Below are positions 1 through 9,330 of a stretch of DNA of 64,000 nt, one piece after another (the first letter of the stretch is position 1; every line of letters starts with the position of its first letter). This stretch comes from Kappaphycus alvarezii. Taxonomy: Eukaryota; Rhodophyta; Florideophyceae; Gigartinales; Solieriaceae. The stretch is taken from positions 1 to 64,000 of the forward strand of contig NADL03000555.1 of the NCBI GenBank assembly GCA_002205965.3, in the 5' to 3' direction. A model generated the notes under the pieces. It did not search any database and was not told the DNA's origin. It was given only the letters and a program-made list of their open reading frames with translations. The translations under genes and the position numbers were made by a program.

Positions 1-612
1 AAAAAACCCCTAAATCCCCTAAAACCCCTAAATCCCCTAAATCCCCTAATCCCCTAAAACCCCTAAAAACCCCTAATCCCCTAAATCCCCTAAATCCCCT
101 AAAAAAACCCCTAAAATCCCTAATAAAACCCCTAAAAACCCTAATCCCCTAAACCCTAAAAACCCTAATCCCCTAAATCCCCTAATAAAACCCCTAAACC
201 CTAAAAAACCCCTAAATCCCCTAAATCCCCTAAATCCCCTAAAAAACCCTAAAACCCCTAAATCCCCTAAAAACCCCCTAAACCCCTAAAACCCCTAAAA
301 CCCTAAAAACCCCCTAAATCCCCTAAATCCCTAAATCCCCTAAATCCCCTAAAACCCCTAAAACCCCTAAATCCACCTAAATCCCCTAAATCCCTAAATC
401 CCTAAAACCCCTAATCCCCTAATCCCTAAAACCCCTAATCCCCTAAAACCCCTAAAAACCCCTAAAAACCCCTAAATCACCCCTAAATCACCCCTAAATC
501 CCCTAATAAAAAAAACCCTAAAATCCCCTAAAAACCCTAAATCCCTAAAAAAAACCCTAAATCCCCTAAATCCCCTAAAACCCCTAAAAAAACCCCTAAA
601 ACCCCTAATAGA
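1..612. repeat. Terminal telomere repeat tract, C-rich strand
   Basis: The first ~612 bases are an almost uninterrupted run of CCCCTAAA-like units. Copies vary: three to five C, a single T, two to seven A, and often an extra T before the next C run. The C-rich strand reads 5' to 3' inward from base 1, as expected at the left end of a chromosome. Rare interruptions (a 'ccacc' near 374, 'tcacccc' near 477-490) occur. The G strand would be T2-7AG3-5, more irregular than the strict TTTAGGG of plants or TTAGGG of fungi and animals. Confidence 0.95.
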
Positions 613-618
613 TCCCCT

Positions 619-2043
619 GAAAATGAACTCCGCCTAGTGGACACGACATCACGAACGGAGTACAGCTTGGATGTACAGTGTTACGAGAACAAAAACTCTT
701 TACTTAGTGACTATTCGGGAGAAAATGGATCGCAAAACTTCAAACTCAACCTTAATATGCTAAAAATTGAAAAATTCGAAGACGGCGACATTCGCCCCGG
801 AAAGGAGGCAGCGATGATTTGGATAGGGACTCTTGCAGTGAGCCGCTTCGTTCTGACACGTGCATTTCTCACCGTGTGCGTATTGCCGAAGGCGAATCGT
901 GATCAACTGGATCGCAAACTGCCTATGAAAGGATGCAAGACGCAAAATCAATGGGTGATGTGGTATCCGTCCGCTACCCCTCGATCGCTCGTGAAGTGGA
1001 TTGAGTTTCTTTCAAAGGGAAGGGGATATGACTCGAACGACCTGCTGAACATATTACCGTCCCTAGAAGGTTTCTACAGGTTCACGCTTCCAGTCAGGGC
1101 CCTAAGGAGCTCATGAGAGTCGTTTTTGACGAAGAGCCCCTGGACTCAAATGGACTTCAAGCTTACGAAGTGGAGCAAGGATCCAGCCGATTCCTTCAAA
1201 TCACGCTCCCCTTGAATATTGACGTTCCCAAGTCTTCCTCTCCGCCAGGGGCGTCAGTTTTCTCCTTTAATGAGGTGGTGGACTGCTTCGTGCTTCCCTA
1301 AATCCTTTAATTTTTTCTGGATGTCTCGGCCCATATCGATCCGCAGTGCATGGTTCTAATGCCTCCGATCGTTGGTCATCGTTCATGAAGAAGTTGAAAG
1401 TAGACCAAAGGGCAGCCGGCGTTGAGAGGAACGCTGTGGACAACCTCCAACAAATCATATCATCTTTACCTGGGTTCATTATGGGGTCAAAAATCGGTTG
1501 GAATGAGAACGACCATTCCAAGCTGAAAGAAGTGTCGTCGAAAGCGCGTCCGGTCTCAGGGTCCACCGTTCCCAAAAGCAGTAAAGGACCCAAAAATGAC
1601 ACTACGAATAGTTCGCGAGAAGTTTCTGCTGTCAATGAAGCGTCTAAGTAAAGTTTTTCCGAAAAAGGGACTACTAAGTCATCGGCACCCGCAAAATCTA
1701 CTCTCAAGAAAATACGCCCCAAGAAGAGACCTTTCCAAAGAGACACAGCAGGTACCTCTGGCTCTCCTAAACTTATACCGAGCAAAAAAGGTTCAGTTTC
1801 TAAGACCACAGCTCAGAGGAAAAACGAATCGCCACCGGGTGAGAGTGATGCCCAGTCAAGCAGGAAAAAATTGTTCAGAAGGAACCTGTGATGAAAACGA
1901 AATCCGCGATAAGCCGAGGTCCTCCTAAGGATAATAGGAGCGAATGTTCCTCTCAAAAGAGCTCCGAGAGCGATGAGAGTAGTTATATGGACTTTGACGA
2001 AGAAATGGATCGCCAAATTGACGAAGAATTGAAAAAGCTATAA
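619..2043 (+). pseudogene. Unknown protein gene, 5'-truncated by the telomere and frameshifted
   Basis: An open frame emerges directly from the telomere repeats (no ATG; the first in-frame codons are telomeric) and runs to 1116. A second frame from about 1080 carries on to 1301. A third, from about 1275, runs to a TAA at 1649-1651 and stays open after it as a Ser/Lys/Pro-rich stretch to about 1893. A further one-base shift at an A6 run near 1866 leads into an acidic tail (SSESDESSYMDFDEEMD) ending in TAA at 2041-2043. Each switch sits where two frames overlap, so this reads as one gene with three indels and one stop. The N-terminal ~160 residues look globular; the rest looks disordered, basic then acidic, as in chromatin or nucleic-acid-binding proteins. 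I do not recognise the family. Introns at the joints are possible, but I found no convincing splice pairs. Confidence 0.5.
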
Positions 2044-2149
2044 CTGTTAGTTTCTAATTAAATTGCTCTACTTTTTTCTCTTCACTGCCCGATATAAATT
2101 ACTTTTGTTAGCTGAGACCCCAGTTCTTTAGGTTTAGGAGAGTAGCGCA

Positions 2150-2296
2150 ATGTCATCTAAGGCGTTGCCTTGGTTGCCGAAGAGCCACCTCAACAAGGAA
2201 ACGTGCTGCTTCACTGCGCTAAGTGCTGCAGAAAAAATGCCTGAAACAGTTAGACAGCGATACCGACAACTCGATTGGGGACGACTGGACCCCTAA
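2150..2296 (+). CDS. Small ORF, 48 residues, unknown
   Basis: An ATG at 2150, just beyond the end of the truncated gene, opens a frame starting MSSKALPWLPKSHLNKETCC and ending at TAA 2294-2296. The frame stays open after that stop to about 2384, and a one-base shift would give another short extension, so it may be the start of a longer decayed gene. No family is recognised. It could be chance. Confidence 0.25.
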   Translation: MSSKALPWLPKSHLNKETCCFTALSAAEKMPETVRQRYRQLDWGRLDP

Positions 2297-2588
2297 TTTT
2301 GCCGTTTGGTACACAAAACCATTGATGTAACCCAGCGAAAGGATGATAGTCCAGGAGTTTTCAAGACCGCCACCGGTTAGGAGGTTTTTCTTACCATATC
2401 TCGTCACATAACCCCTGTTTACAGGGAGCCTTTTTGCCACGTGTAATTGGCAATTTTTTGGAATACACGTGTCATGGTGCTCTGAAAAATAAGCTCTTCT
2501 AACTTAACTGTTTGGTTGCGAGTTGTTTACCCTTTAGCACCTCCCCATTGCTTCGGATTACATTCTTTACTCCCAAGTTGATGACACG

Positions 2589-3752
2589 CTAAGTGAATGT
2601 GTAACTTGCTCCATAGTCTACTAGTAGTTCTACAGCACCACATATAGGACATTCGTAGCATTGTTTGGACTTCAACAGCCTTTCCAATAGCTTGGGGTAC
2701 AACATCGGAACAACAAGGTGGTTCTTTTTTAGCGCTTTCGTTCCTTCTGAGTATATTTCCGTGAGCTGTGCGGGGTCCAGCTGCCGTTCGTAGACAACGC
2801 AACTGCCGTCACTGTTGTGGTTGAATTTAGAAGCTAGGCTATCGTCATGGAAAAAGAGCCAGTACAGCTTATCTGTTATACCGCTTACAAACAGCTCCCG
2901 CTGTTCAAACGGCGATAGGCGATGCTTGTGATCCTTGACGCCACTCTCTGAGTCAACTAAATATGCCTGCCCAAGAACCAATGGCAAAGGCCTTTCCCCA
3001 CGCTGGATTATTTCCCTGGCCTGCTCCTTCGAAATGAAAGCGCCAAGTTCCACCGGAGTTCCATCATCGTTGAACCTCTTGTAACAGTCTGACTCTGATG
3101 TAGGGGTGTTCTTACTTAGAAAAATGCTTACATGTGCCTTCAAACCAATTTCGGAAATCACTCTATCCGACTGATGCAGTGTCATCAGAAAAGGAACAGA
3201 AACAGATCTGTCAAGGTTATCTCTTTCAGGATGGCGGTTGAAAGCACCTTCATTATGTTTTCCAAGGACCGAATGACCACCACAATGGCACTTCTTCAGG
3301 ACAGTAGATCTCAACGCCTCGAAGACCCCAATTGATGTCGACCTCCGGCCATCGAACACCCATGCCATGACCTTTCGGAAAACTGTCGGAGATGATGGAC
3401 GGGTCACGGTGAGAAATTCCTTGAGAACCTCCGTATCCTCGCCGGTGACGTCGAGAATTTTATAACGAGGGAATCTCTGCATGATTTTGCTAAACTCCAA
3501 TTTGAGAAATGCGTGAAGGTCACTTTCTAAACCCTCGGAGCTCAACGACTGAATTTTAAGCGATGTTTGGATCTCAGGGATATTAGCGTAAACCAAAAAG
3601 TGGCAGATGCATGTCGAAGCAATATTCGACAAAGACCCATCGAACTCTGGCGAGACAACGATCGTCTGAGAGTATAATTTAAGCTTTCCATTTCCAAATG
3701 ACTTCTCAGGAGACATAACGGCAGTCTCGTTCATTGTTATGGCATACTCCAT
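2589..3752 (-). CDS. C-terminal part of the ParB-domain gene, 387 codons, unknown
   Basis: This long frame has an ATG at 3752 in good context (AACATGG), but it is open upstream to about 3890 with plausible coding, so the ATG may be internal. The protein is a mixed alpha/beta-like sequence with no recognised domain. Near its C-terminus, residues ~365-374 contain YECPIC, a possible zinc-binding pair lacking an obvious second pair. It could be an independent gene, but its abutment with the preceding overlapping frame favours the C-terminal half of one protein. Confidence 0.45.
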   Translation of the reverse strand: MEYAITMNETAVMSPEKSFGNGKLKLYSQTIVVSPEFDGSLSNIASTCICHFLVYANIPEIQTSLKIQSLSSEGLESDLHAFLKLEFSKIMQRFPRYKILDVTGEDTEVLKEFLTVTRPSSPTVFRKVMAWVFDGRRSTSIGVFEALRSTVLKKCHCGGHSVLGKHNEGAFNRHPERDNLDRSVSVPFLMTLHQSDRVISEIGLKAHVSIFLSKNTPTSESDCYKRFNDDGTPVELGAFISKEQAREIIQRGERPLPLVLGQAYLVDSESGVKDHKHRLSPFEQRELFVSGITDKLYWLFFHDDSLASKFNHNSDGSCVVYERQLDPAQLTEIYSEGTKALKKNHLVVPMLYPKLLERLLKSKQCYECPICGAVELLVDYGASYTFT

Positions 3753-5328
3753 GTTATAGTTCTTAAGGAAAATCTCTTCAAGTACTTCGGAGACAGTATG
3801 TCCGTAGCAGTTATCATAGGACTTGAAGAAGCCAATCCATTCGCTCCATTGTGGAGAGGTTCCGGCTCGATTTCGAGAATTCTCTCTTCATGCTGCGATA
3901 CCTGAACGATTTCGATTTGTTGTAGGTATTTATCAGCCAGCTCGAGACAGTTTGAGGCGCACGCAATTTTGCGTCGAACTTCTGGATCAATACGTCCACA
4001 TGAACTCGACGGTTGAGGGGTAGGCTCAGATGCCCGTTTTCCCGGGAAGTTCTTTCGTTTGGCCTTTTGCGAGGGGACCTGTTCGCGCTGCGTCTTGACC
4101 TCATTACTGCGATGGGAATCGCAGAAGTCCCTTTTAGAGCGAGCCTTTCGCTACTCCGAGTCTTTCTAACACTTAAATGAGTATTTTCTCGGTGCCTGCG
4201 GGCGCTTGAAGGCAGAATCATAATTGCAGCATCGTCTTCGGTTCGGTCTGCAACCTCTTCATCAGCTTCCTCACGTGCTGGCATATGCATCTTCACTTTC
4301 TCCACGTTCCGAACATCAAGACACTTCTCGTCCGTGCTTCCAACGCTATCATCAGATATTTGAAGAATCTTTTCCCTCCCCATAACTTCTTTTGACGTAA
4401 GATGTACCACCTTTGCGACCGAGGCGCGTTTCTCCCTTACTTTCAAAATAGGTTCCACCACCTCGAGCTTTGGATTGGTATCCACGGTGTTTTGGGGGAT
4501 CGGAGCAACAATGACGTTGGGACTACTCCCCTTGGTATGTATTCGGAGATCGTTTCGGTGATTTCGTCAGCAGCCTCTTGAGATTTCCCCTCAACAATTA
4601 CGTCAGATACGTCATGACTTTCGACTCGCATTTTCTTTTTTGGAGGGGATGTTGCTTCATCTGGCTTCTTTGTGCCCTTCCCAATTTTCATGCCACGAGC
4701 TGGTGAGGAAAGACGAGACTGGATGGAGTCGAATAGATGTTTTGCTGGTGCAAGATCTTCACAAGCAAATTCGACCGAACCCACACCCTGCAACACCTCG
4801 CGAAATTTAGAATGAGCTTGTTCCAAATCTTGATCAAATGGGGCAGTGGAAGAAATCGAAGTCACAAAAAGCGCCCAAAACATTTTCTGTGCATCTGATA
4901 GACTGTTGTTTTCGGCTTTCCATCTCGGTAGTATATCCAGCATAGCGATCGTAATGCTGCTGGATACCCTTTCAAGAACTCCCGCGGCGCTTAAGGAGCC
5001 ATTTTTCTTGTGAACCTGCCGGTAGACAACAACAATAGCGGCGAACACAAATCCTTGCATAGCCAACATCAAACGGGAATGAGAATACAAGAAGCTGCGT
5101 GAAGAGATGAGCAAAGTGCGCTCTTTCTTCCCCTTCGCATCATCGTCAATCTGATGGTACCAGGCGAAAAAGCATGCAAAAGAGTCCATAGCATTCTGTT
5201 TCCCCTGTCCATGATGTTAGATAGCGAGAAGAGGCCCAAAGAGCGCCAACGCTGGATCACTCTCTGTGAAAGGGGAGTAATGCAGGCATTCAAATGCTTC
5301 AGAACGGATACCTGTTTCTTCGACAACC

Positions 5329-5886
5329 TCATCGCAGAATGTAATTGGTCTTGGACTTCTGGCCTCTCATACAGATCAACTCGTCGAGAAAGCACGGAAC
5401 TGACGATTTTGCAATGCGAGATGCGTTGTAAGACATCACTAAGGCCTGGCTTGTAGGTATATTGAGGAAAACATCAAAGTACAAGTACGTTTCCAGTATG
5501 TCATCCCGATCGGAGAAGGCCTGAACAATGCTCCTGTGTCGGTGACGGCCATCAATAAAAATGAATTCTTTCAGATCCGACTCGGCGTCCGCTTGTGAGG
5601 TGCATAGATCTATGGATGGAAGTGCTTCTAATTCCCTGGCGCTCAAGTTCCAAACCATTCCCTTCATAGAGCCGGGCGCGACATCGTTGAAGTGAGCTCT
5701 ATGCGAAGTCTTGATTCCCATGATAAATGTTCCTCTCTTCGCTTGGTCAAAACCAAAACTTTTCATGTCCTCCGCAATAACTTCGACAGTGGCATTATCG
5801 ACAGGACGAAGAGCCTTCTCTGACATCGCATCGGAGATGATGTTGAGCTGCTTGATGCTAAAACAGGCACGGAACATTTGCGCCAT
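5329..5886 (-). CDS. ParB/sulfiredoxin-like domain, N-terminal part of the split gene
   Basis: The 185-codon frame starts at an ATG in good context (CAAATGG). Residues ~24-60 (ALRPVDNATVEVIAEDM...) resemble the segment that precedes the ParB signature. Residues 111-119 read IDGRHRHRS, matching the G-x-H/R-R box that forms the nucleotide-binding pocket in ParB/Srx-fold proteins; a helical stretch with SYNASR follows at ~152-157, like the 'N..R' motif after the core. In bacteria this fold binds CTP or cleaves or nicks DNA; eukaryotic members are mostly uncharacterised. The natural continuation is in the next frame, so the stop at 5329 is probably not the true end. The family call rests on motif reading only. 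Confidence 0.5.
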   Translation of the reverse strand: MAQMFRACFSIKQLNIISDAMSEKALRPVDNATVEVIAEDMKSFGFDQAKRGTFIMGIKTSHRAHFNDVAPGSMKGMVWNLSARELEALPSIDLCTSQADAESDLKEFIFIDGRHRHRSIVQAFSDRDDILETYLYFDVFLNIPTSQALVMSYNASRIAKSSVPCFLDELICMRGQKSKTNYILR

Positions 5887-6172
5887 TTGGAAGAGAGATG
5901 TTTAGAGAGGTATGCAACGAGTTAAGTTAGTAGAGAAATATAATCTGTTGATTCTGATATAGGTGCGGGTGGAGATGCAGGGTAGATGTGGATATGTTTG
6001 GAGAGGGAGAAGGAAGAGACGGAAGAAAAACGTTGGACTTTAAGTACCCAAATTAATTGCAAGCGCAGAATCAAATCAAAGCAAATAGTAACTGACTATT
6101 GATTTTACAGTTGTAATTCTAAAAATTGTGATATACACGTGGCAACTGAAATCAAGAATGAAACCCAAATTG

Positions 6173-6186
6173 AAAACCCCTAAATC
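6173..6186. repeat. Short interstitial telomere-like tract
   Basis: A 14-base AAAACCCCTAAATC stretch matches the terminal repeat type and lies ~130 bp before the 106-bp duplication. It is short enough to arise by chance alone. Confidence 0.35.
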
Positions 6187-6314
6187 CAAGAACTATATGT
6201 GCAGCCTGCTCTGAACTCTCTCCATTGCAACCCGCCGGCTCCTGGCCGTTTTATTTCGACGTTATGAACATGTTTTTGGAAGTAGAACCGGAAATTACAC
6301 ACTACGAATCCCCC

Positions 6315-6547
6315 GCCGTATATGATGGACGTTATGGTCATTTTTATGTAAACAGAACCGGGAAAGACTTTGTATTTCACAGAAAGTCGTTGTTGTGCAA
6401 AACCTCTTTTGCATGGTGAAAAAAAACCCTAAAACCCTAAAGCCGTATATGATGGACGTTATGGCCATTTTTATGTAAACAGAACCGGGAAAGACTTTGT
6501 ATTTCACAGAAAGTCGTTGTTGTCCAAAACCTCTTTTGCATGGTGAA
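6315..6547. repeat. 106-bp direct duplication flanking a telomere-like spacer
   Basis: Copy 1 is 6315-6420 and copy 2 is 6442-6547. They differ at only two positions that I can see (T/C in GGTCAT/GGCCAT and G/C in TGTGCAA/TGTCCAA). The 21 bases between them (6421-6441) are A-rich CCCTAAA-type telomere units in the same orientation as the chromosome end. Confidence 0.85.
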
Positions 6548-8455
6548 ATCATGTCAGATAGAAATATGTCCGGATGATCTTCGCTGCCATTTATTTCAAA
6601 ACACAATATACAGAAATGACGGCTCGCTCCAAATTCTCTCATTCCGAACTGAAATTTCAAGGCCATGCAAGGTAGACTTTATGATCATTGTTTTGCAAGT
6701 AAGACCAGGAATGGCAAACTACAATCTCTCTGTTGTAATAAATACGCTAAAACCCTGCCGTTTGTGATAGATTTCATGATCATTTTTATAGAAATAGAGC
6801 CTAGAATGACGCTCAAGTTCTATGAGCCTTGTAGAGGTCAAAAATCTCTTTACCATTGCTACATCATGTCAGTTAGAAACAAGTGCGGATGGCCCTCAAT
6901 GTCATTTATCCATAAGTCCTATGTTTCTTAAGCAGTCCGTATGAACGTAAATGGCAAAATTCCTCCTTCCAACATGACTCTCACTCCTAGATCGCGTAAG
7001 ACTTTGATATTCATCAGAACGATAAAAGCTCTCCATCCATGCTCGAAAGGCTCACACTGGGCGTCCCTTAAAAATTCATTTTTAGGACAATCGCTCCAAC
7101 GGATTTCAAGGCATATATTCCCACCCCACCATTAGCCTGAACCTCACATTACGAGCACCATGCAAATACTTACTAAGGTGATCTGCTGTATTCATCAGGT
7201 TGCAACTGAAAACACACGCATCAACTAAATTGAATAAAGACCATAAGGTATTTGTACGTCACGTTTCTCATTTAGGAAGCATTGAACCAGCCAATGACTT
7301 GAAGATAAATACATTCTCCAAATCCTTACATCCCGGACAACATCATACTCTTCCTACTCTTGTGATATAAGCAATCCAACGGATTTCAAGTCATATTTAT
7401 CCCCAAATGGATCTAGTAAACAAAAAAAGGTCGCCCTGTGTCATTTTTTTATCGACACCAATCACCGGAGCATTACATCCCACGCACCGAAAACAAGGCA
7501 TACAAATACCAACTGCTCCACTTATCAGAATTTAAAAATCATTTCTCTACCAAATGGATTCAAGGATTCAATAAAGGCAAGACGGTATTCAGTTTTTACT
7601 TTTCTCAGTTAGAAAGCAATTTATAAACAAATGCTTTGAGTGCGTCACCTATGTATATTCAGCAGATCCTCATGTTCAGGAAACCTTACCCAATTTCTTA
7701 CTACTAACGATTCCTTGCGTAGTTTTTCGGCTAAAAGCTAATTTTGTATCCAGCTCACTTTACAAGGTCCCAAGAACACACTAAGAGCACATTGGATCAC
7801 TTGTTCGCAAACAGAGCCGTCATCACTTCCGCTTGGAGAGCAAGTTTTTTGCATTGGCCACTTTTATGCAGAGTTTGACTTGCAGCGTATCCAACATAAA
7901 CCTTACTAATAGTAACTGTTCGTTTCATCGGGTTTCACTGCAATCTCAAAAAATGGATCTAGTAGGAAAATTCAGGTAGCCCCGACCCGTAGCACTACGT
8001 AGGCCATGATCGCAGCACATAAATATAATATAGACGCTGAGTACCACTATCAAGGGACCACCTCAGCACAAGATTAATGATTTAATTGAACAAACACTCC
8101 ACAAAATCGAGTTTACCGTCAAAACCGCCTTAAAACATGGCAACACCACGAGTCTGCATGACGCTATCTTTGCACACTTTTTCACAAAAGTGTTGTGGTA
8201 CACTGCCTCTTCCATTCATTTCTTAAATAATGACGGGTTAATATAGGTCTGTACCACATTTCCTAGAAAAAACGGTACAACCGCATCAAAAATAAGCAAA
8301 ATCGACATTTTCGAAAAATTGTCATAACCCAAAATATTTTTACTTCTATGGTTTGAACTGCTGATACAAAGACAATGAAGCACTCCTGAACACTGCCGAG
8401 TACCATAGAAGCCTTATCGGAACATATAAATAACATGTGCAACAAATCCCCTCGG

Positions 8456-8682
8456 CCACCCAAATCCCCACCAGGCCGGTAACTTAAATCCCCCTAAATC
8501 CCCTAATTCCCCAAAATAACCCCTAAATCTCCTAAACCCCTAAATCCCCTAAATCCCCTAAAACCCCCTAAAAATCCCCTAAAACCAAATAGCACTTACC
8601 CCCCTAGTCCCCTATAGATCTTCTAGTTCCCTAAATCCCCCTATAGCCCCTGGTACCTTCTAAGACCCCCCTAAGACCCAGA
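8456..8682. repeat. Degenerate interstitial telomere tract
   Basis: From about 8485 to 8592 there are many CCCCTAAA-type units in the same orientation as the terminal tract. They then degrade into CCCCCTAGT, CCCCTATAG and CCCCCTAAGACC variants up to ~8682. This looks like an old chromosome end or telomere insertion that has accumulated mutations. Confidence 0.8.
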
Positions 8683-8952
8683 CAAATTGTTTTGTTTATT
8701 CACTAAGCTGATCCGACAGTTCGGCCTATATTTTCATTTCGCGTCTTATCCATACTTTCCCGTTCACTGTATCCTCGTTTTTTCCCCACCTCAACTTCAC
8801 TATTGTTTAAATTCTTTTTCAATTTCTATCTGCTATTCAACAATATCCTAGAGCCTGCCACGCGAATATGGTGGGACAAGCATTGAATTTTTGCACAACG
8901 TAATAGCCTGACTTACAGGCTGTGCACGTTCGCACAGCCTAATTCTCACTGC

Positions 8953-9015
8953 GGACTTACCCCTTTTGTACCCGGACTTACCCCCGATGTACCTGGACTT
9001 ACCCCCGATGAAGGC
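8953..9015. promoter_or_regulatory. Three 21-bp tandem repeats, GGACTTACCCC
   Basis: GGACTTACCCC starts at 8953, 8974 and 8995, exactly 21 bp apart; the second and third units share GGACTTACCCCCGATG. A further single copy starts at 9382, inside the inferred intron of the downstream gene. The array lies ~320 bp upstream of that gene's inferred ATG and may be an upstream regulatory array. That role is inference. Confidence 0.45.
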
Positions 9016-9050
9016 AATTATTATGCCCAAATGGGACCTCCTGACCACCT

Positions 9051-9109
9051 CCAATCAGCATTCGCCCCTTCCCTCGCGGTCCCGGCCCCGTCCAATCAGC
9101 ATTCCCCCT
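9051..9109 (+). promoter_or_regulatory. Paired CCAAT boxes upstream of the two-exon gene
   Basis: CCAATCAGCATTC occurs twice, at 9051 and 9092, 41 bp apart in a GC-rich stretch. CCAAT elements are common eukaryotic core-promoter motifs, and these lie about 240-280 bp before the inferred ATG at 9331. No clear TATA box was identified. Confidence 0.4.
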
Positions 9110-9330
9110 CATGCCTCGCCATTTTTTGACCGATCATAAGTGTGGCCCGGTACAACCGCGTGCAAACGCAGGTGTATCATAACATTTTTTGACGAAATTG
9201 ATCCACAAATATTATTGGACGGGGGCAATGCTTACGGAAATCCCTGCCCCCAAATTGCAGGAAAATATTTGTACAGTAACGAAAAAAGGTTAAAATTCAG
9301 TACAATCCGGGCATATTTTGCTGAGCGCCA

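Larger units (their letters stand above)
2589..5886 (-). pseudogene. Long ParB-domain protein gene split into five overlapping frames
   Basis: Five long minus-strand open stretches follow one another with overlaps: 5886-5329, 5395-5069, 5189-4443, 4485-3814 and about 3890-2589. None has internal stops, and each begins before the previous one ends. This pattern fits one ~1,090-codon gene with four single-base shifts. Candidate shift sites lie at short homopolymers: A4 near 5410, G4 near 5207 and G4 near 4533. From N to C the product would have a ParB/sulfiredoxin-like domain, a mixed helical region, a Lys/Arg/Ser-rich linker with nuclear-signal-like PPKKKMR, and a ~390-residue C-terminal domain with a CPIC pair. 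It could be a pseudogene, a sequence with indel errors, or a gene using very short introns. Function is unknown. Confidence 0.5.
5890..9048. other. Gene-poor subtelomeric DNA
   Basis: No supported gene lies here; open frames are short and lack family resemblance. The stretch holds telomere-like tracts (6173-6186, 6421-6441, 8456-8682), a 106-bp duplication, degenerate copies of a motif resembling GACGTTATGGTCATTTTTAT around 6251, 6326, 6453, 6676 and 6770, and a motif CCAACGGATTTCAAG repeated near 7094 and 7376. These look like subtelomeric repeat material. Confidence 0.6.

Noticed and set aside
1..612. Telomere tract or the 21-bp array as a CRISPR-like array
   Set aside because: The units are contiguous or nearly so, with no unique spacers, in a clearly eukaryotic context.
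1267..1809. 180-codon minus-strand frame opposite the truncated gene
   Set aside because: It is antisense to the Ser/Lys-rich reading, whose codon bias leaves the opposite frame open; no domain resemblance.
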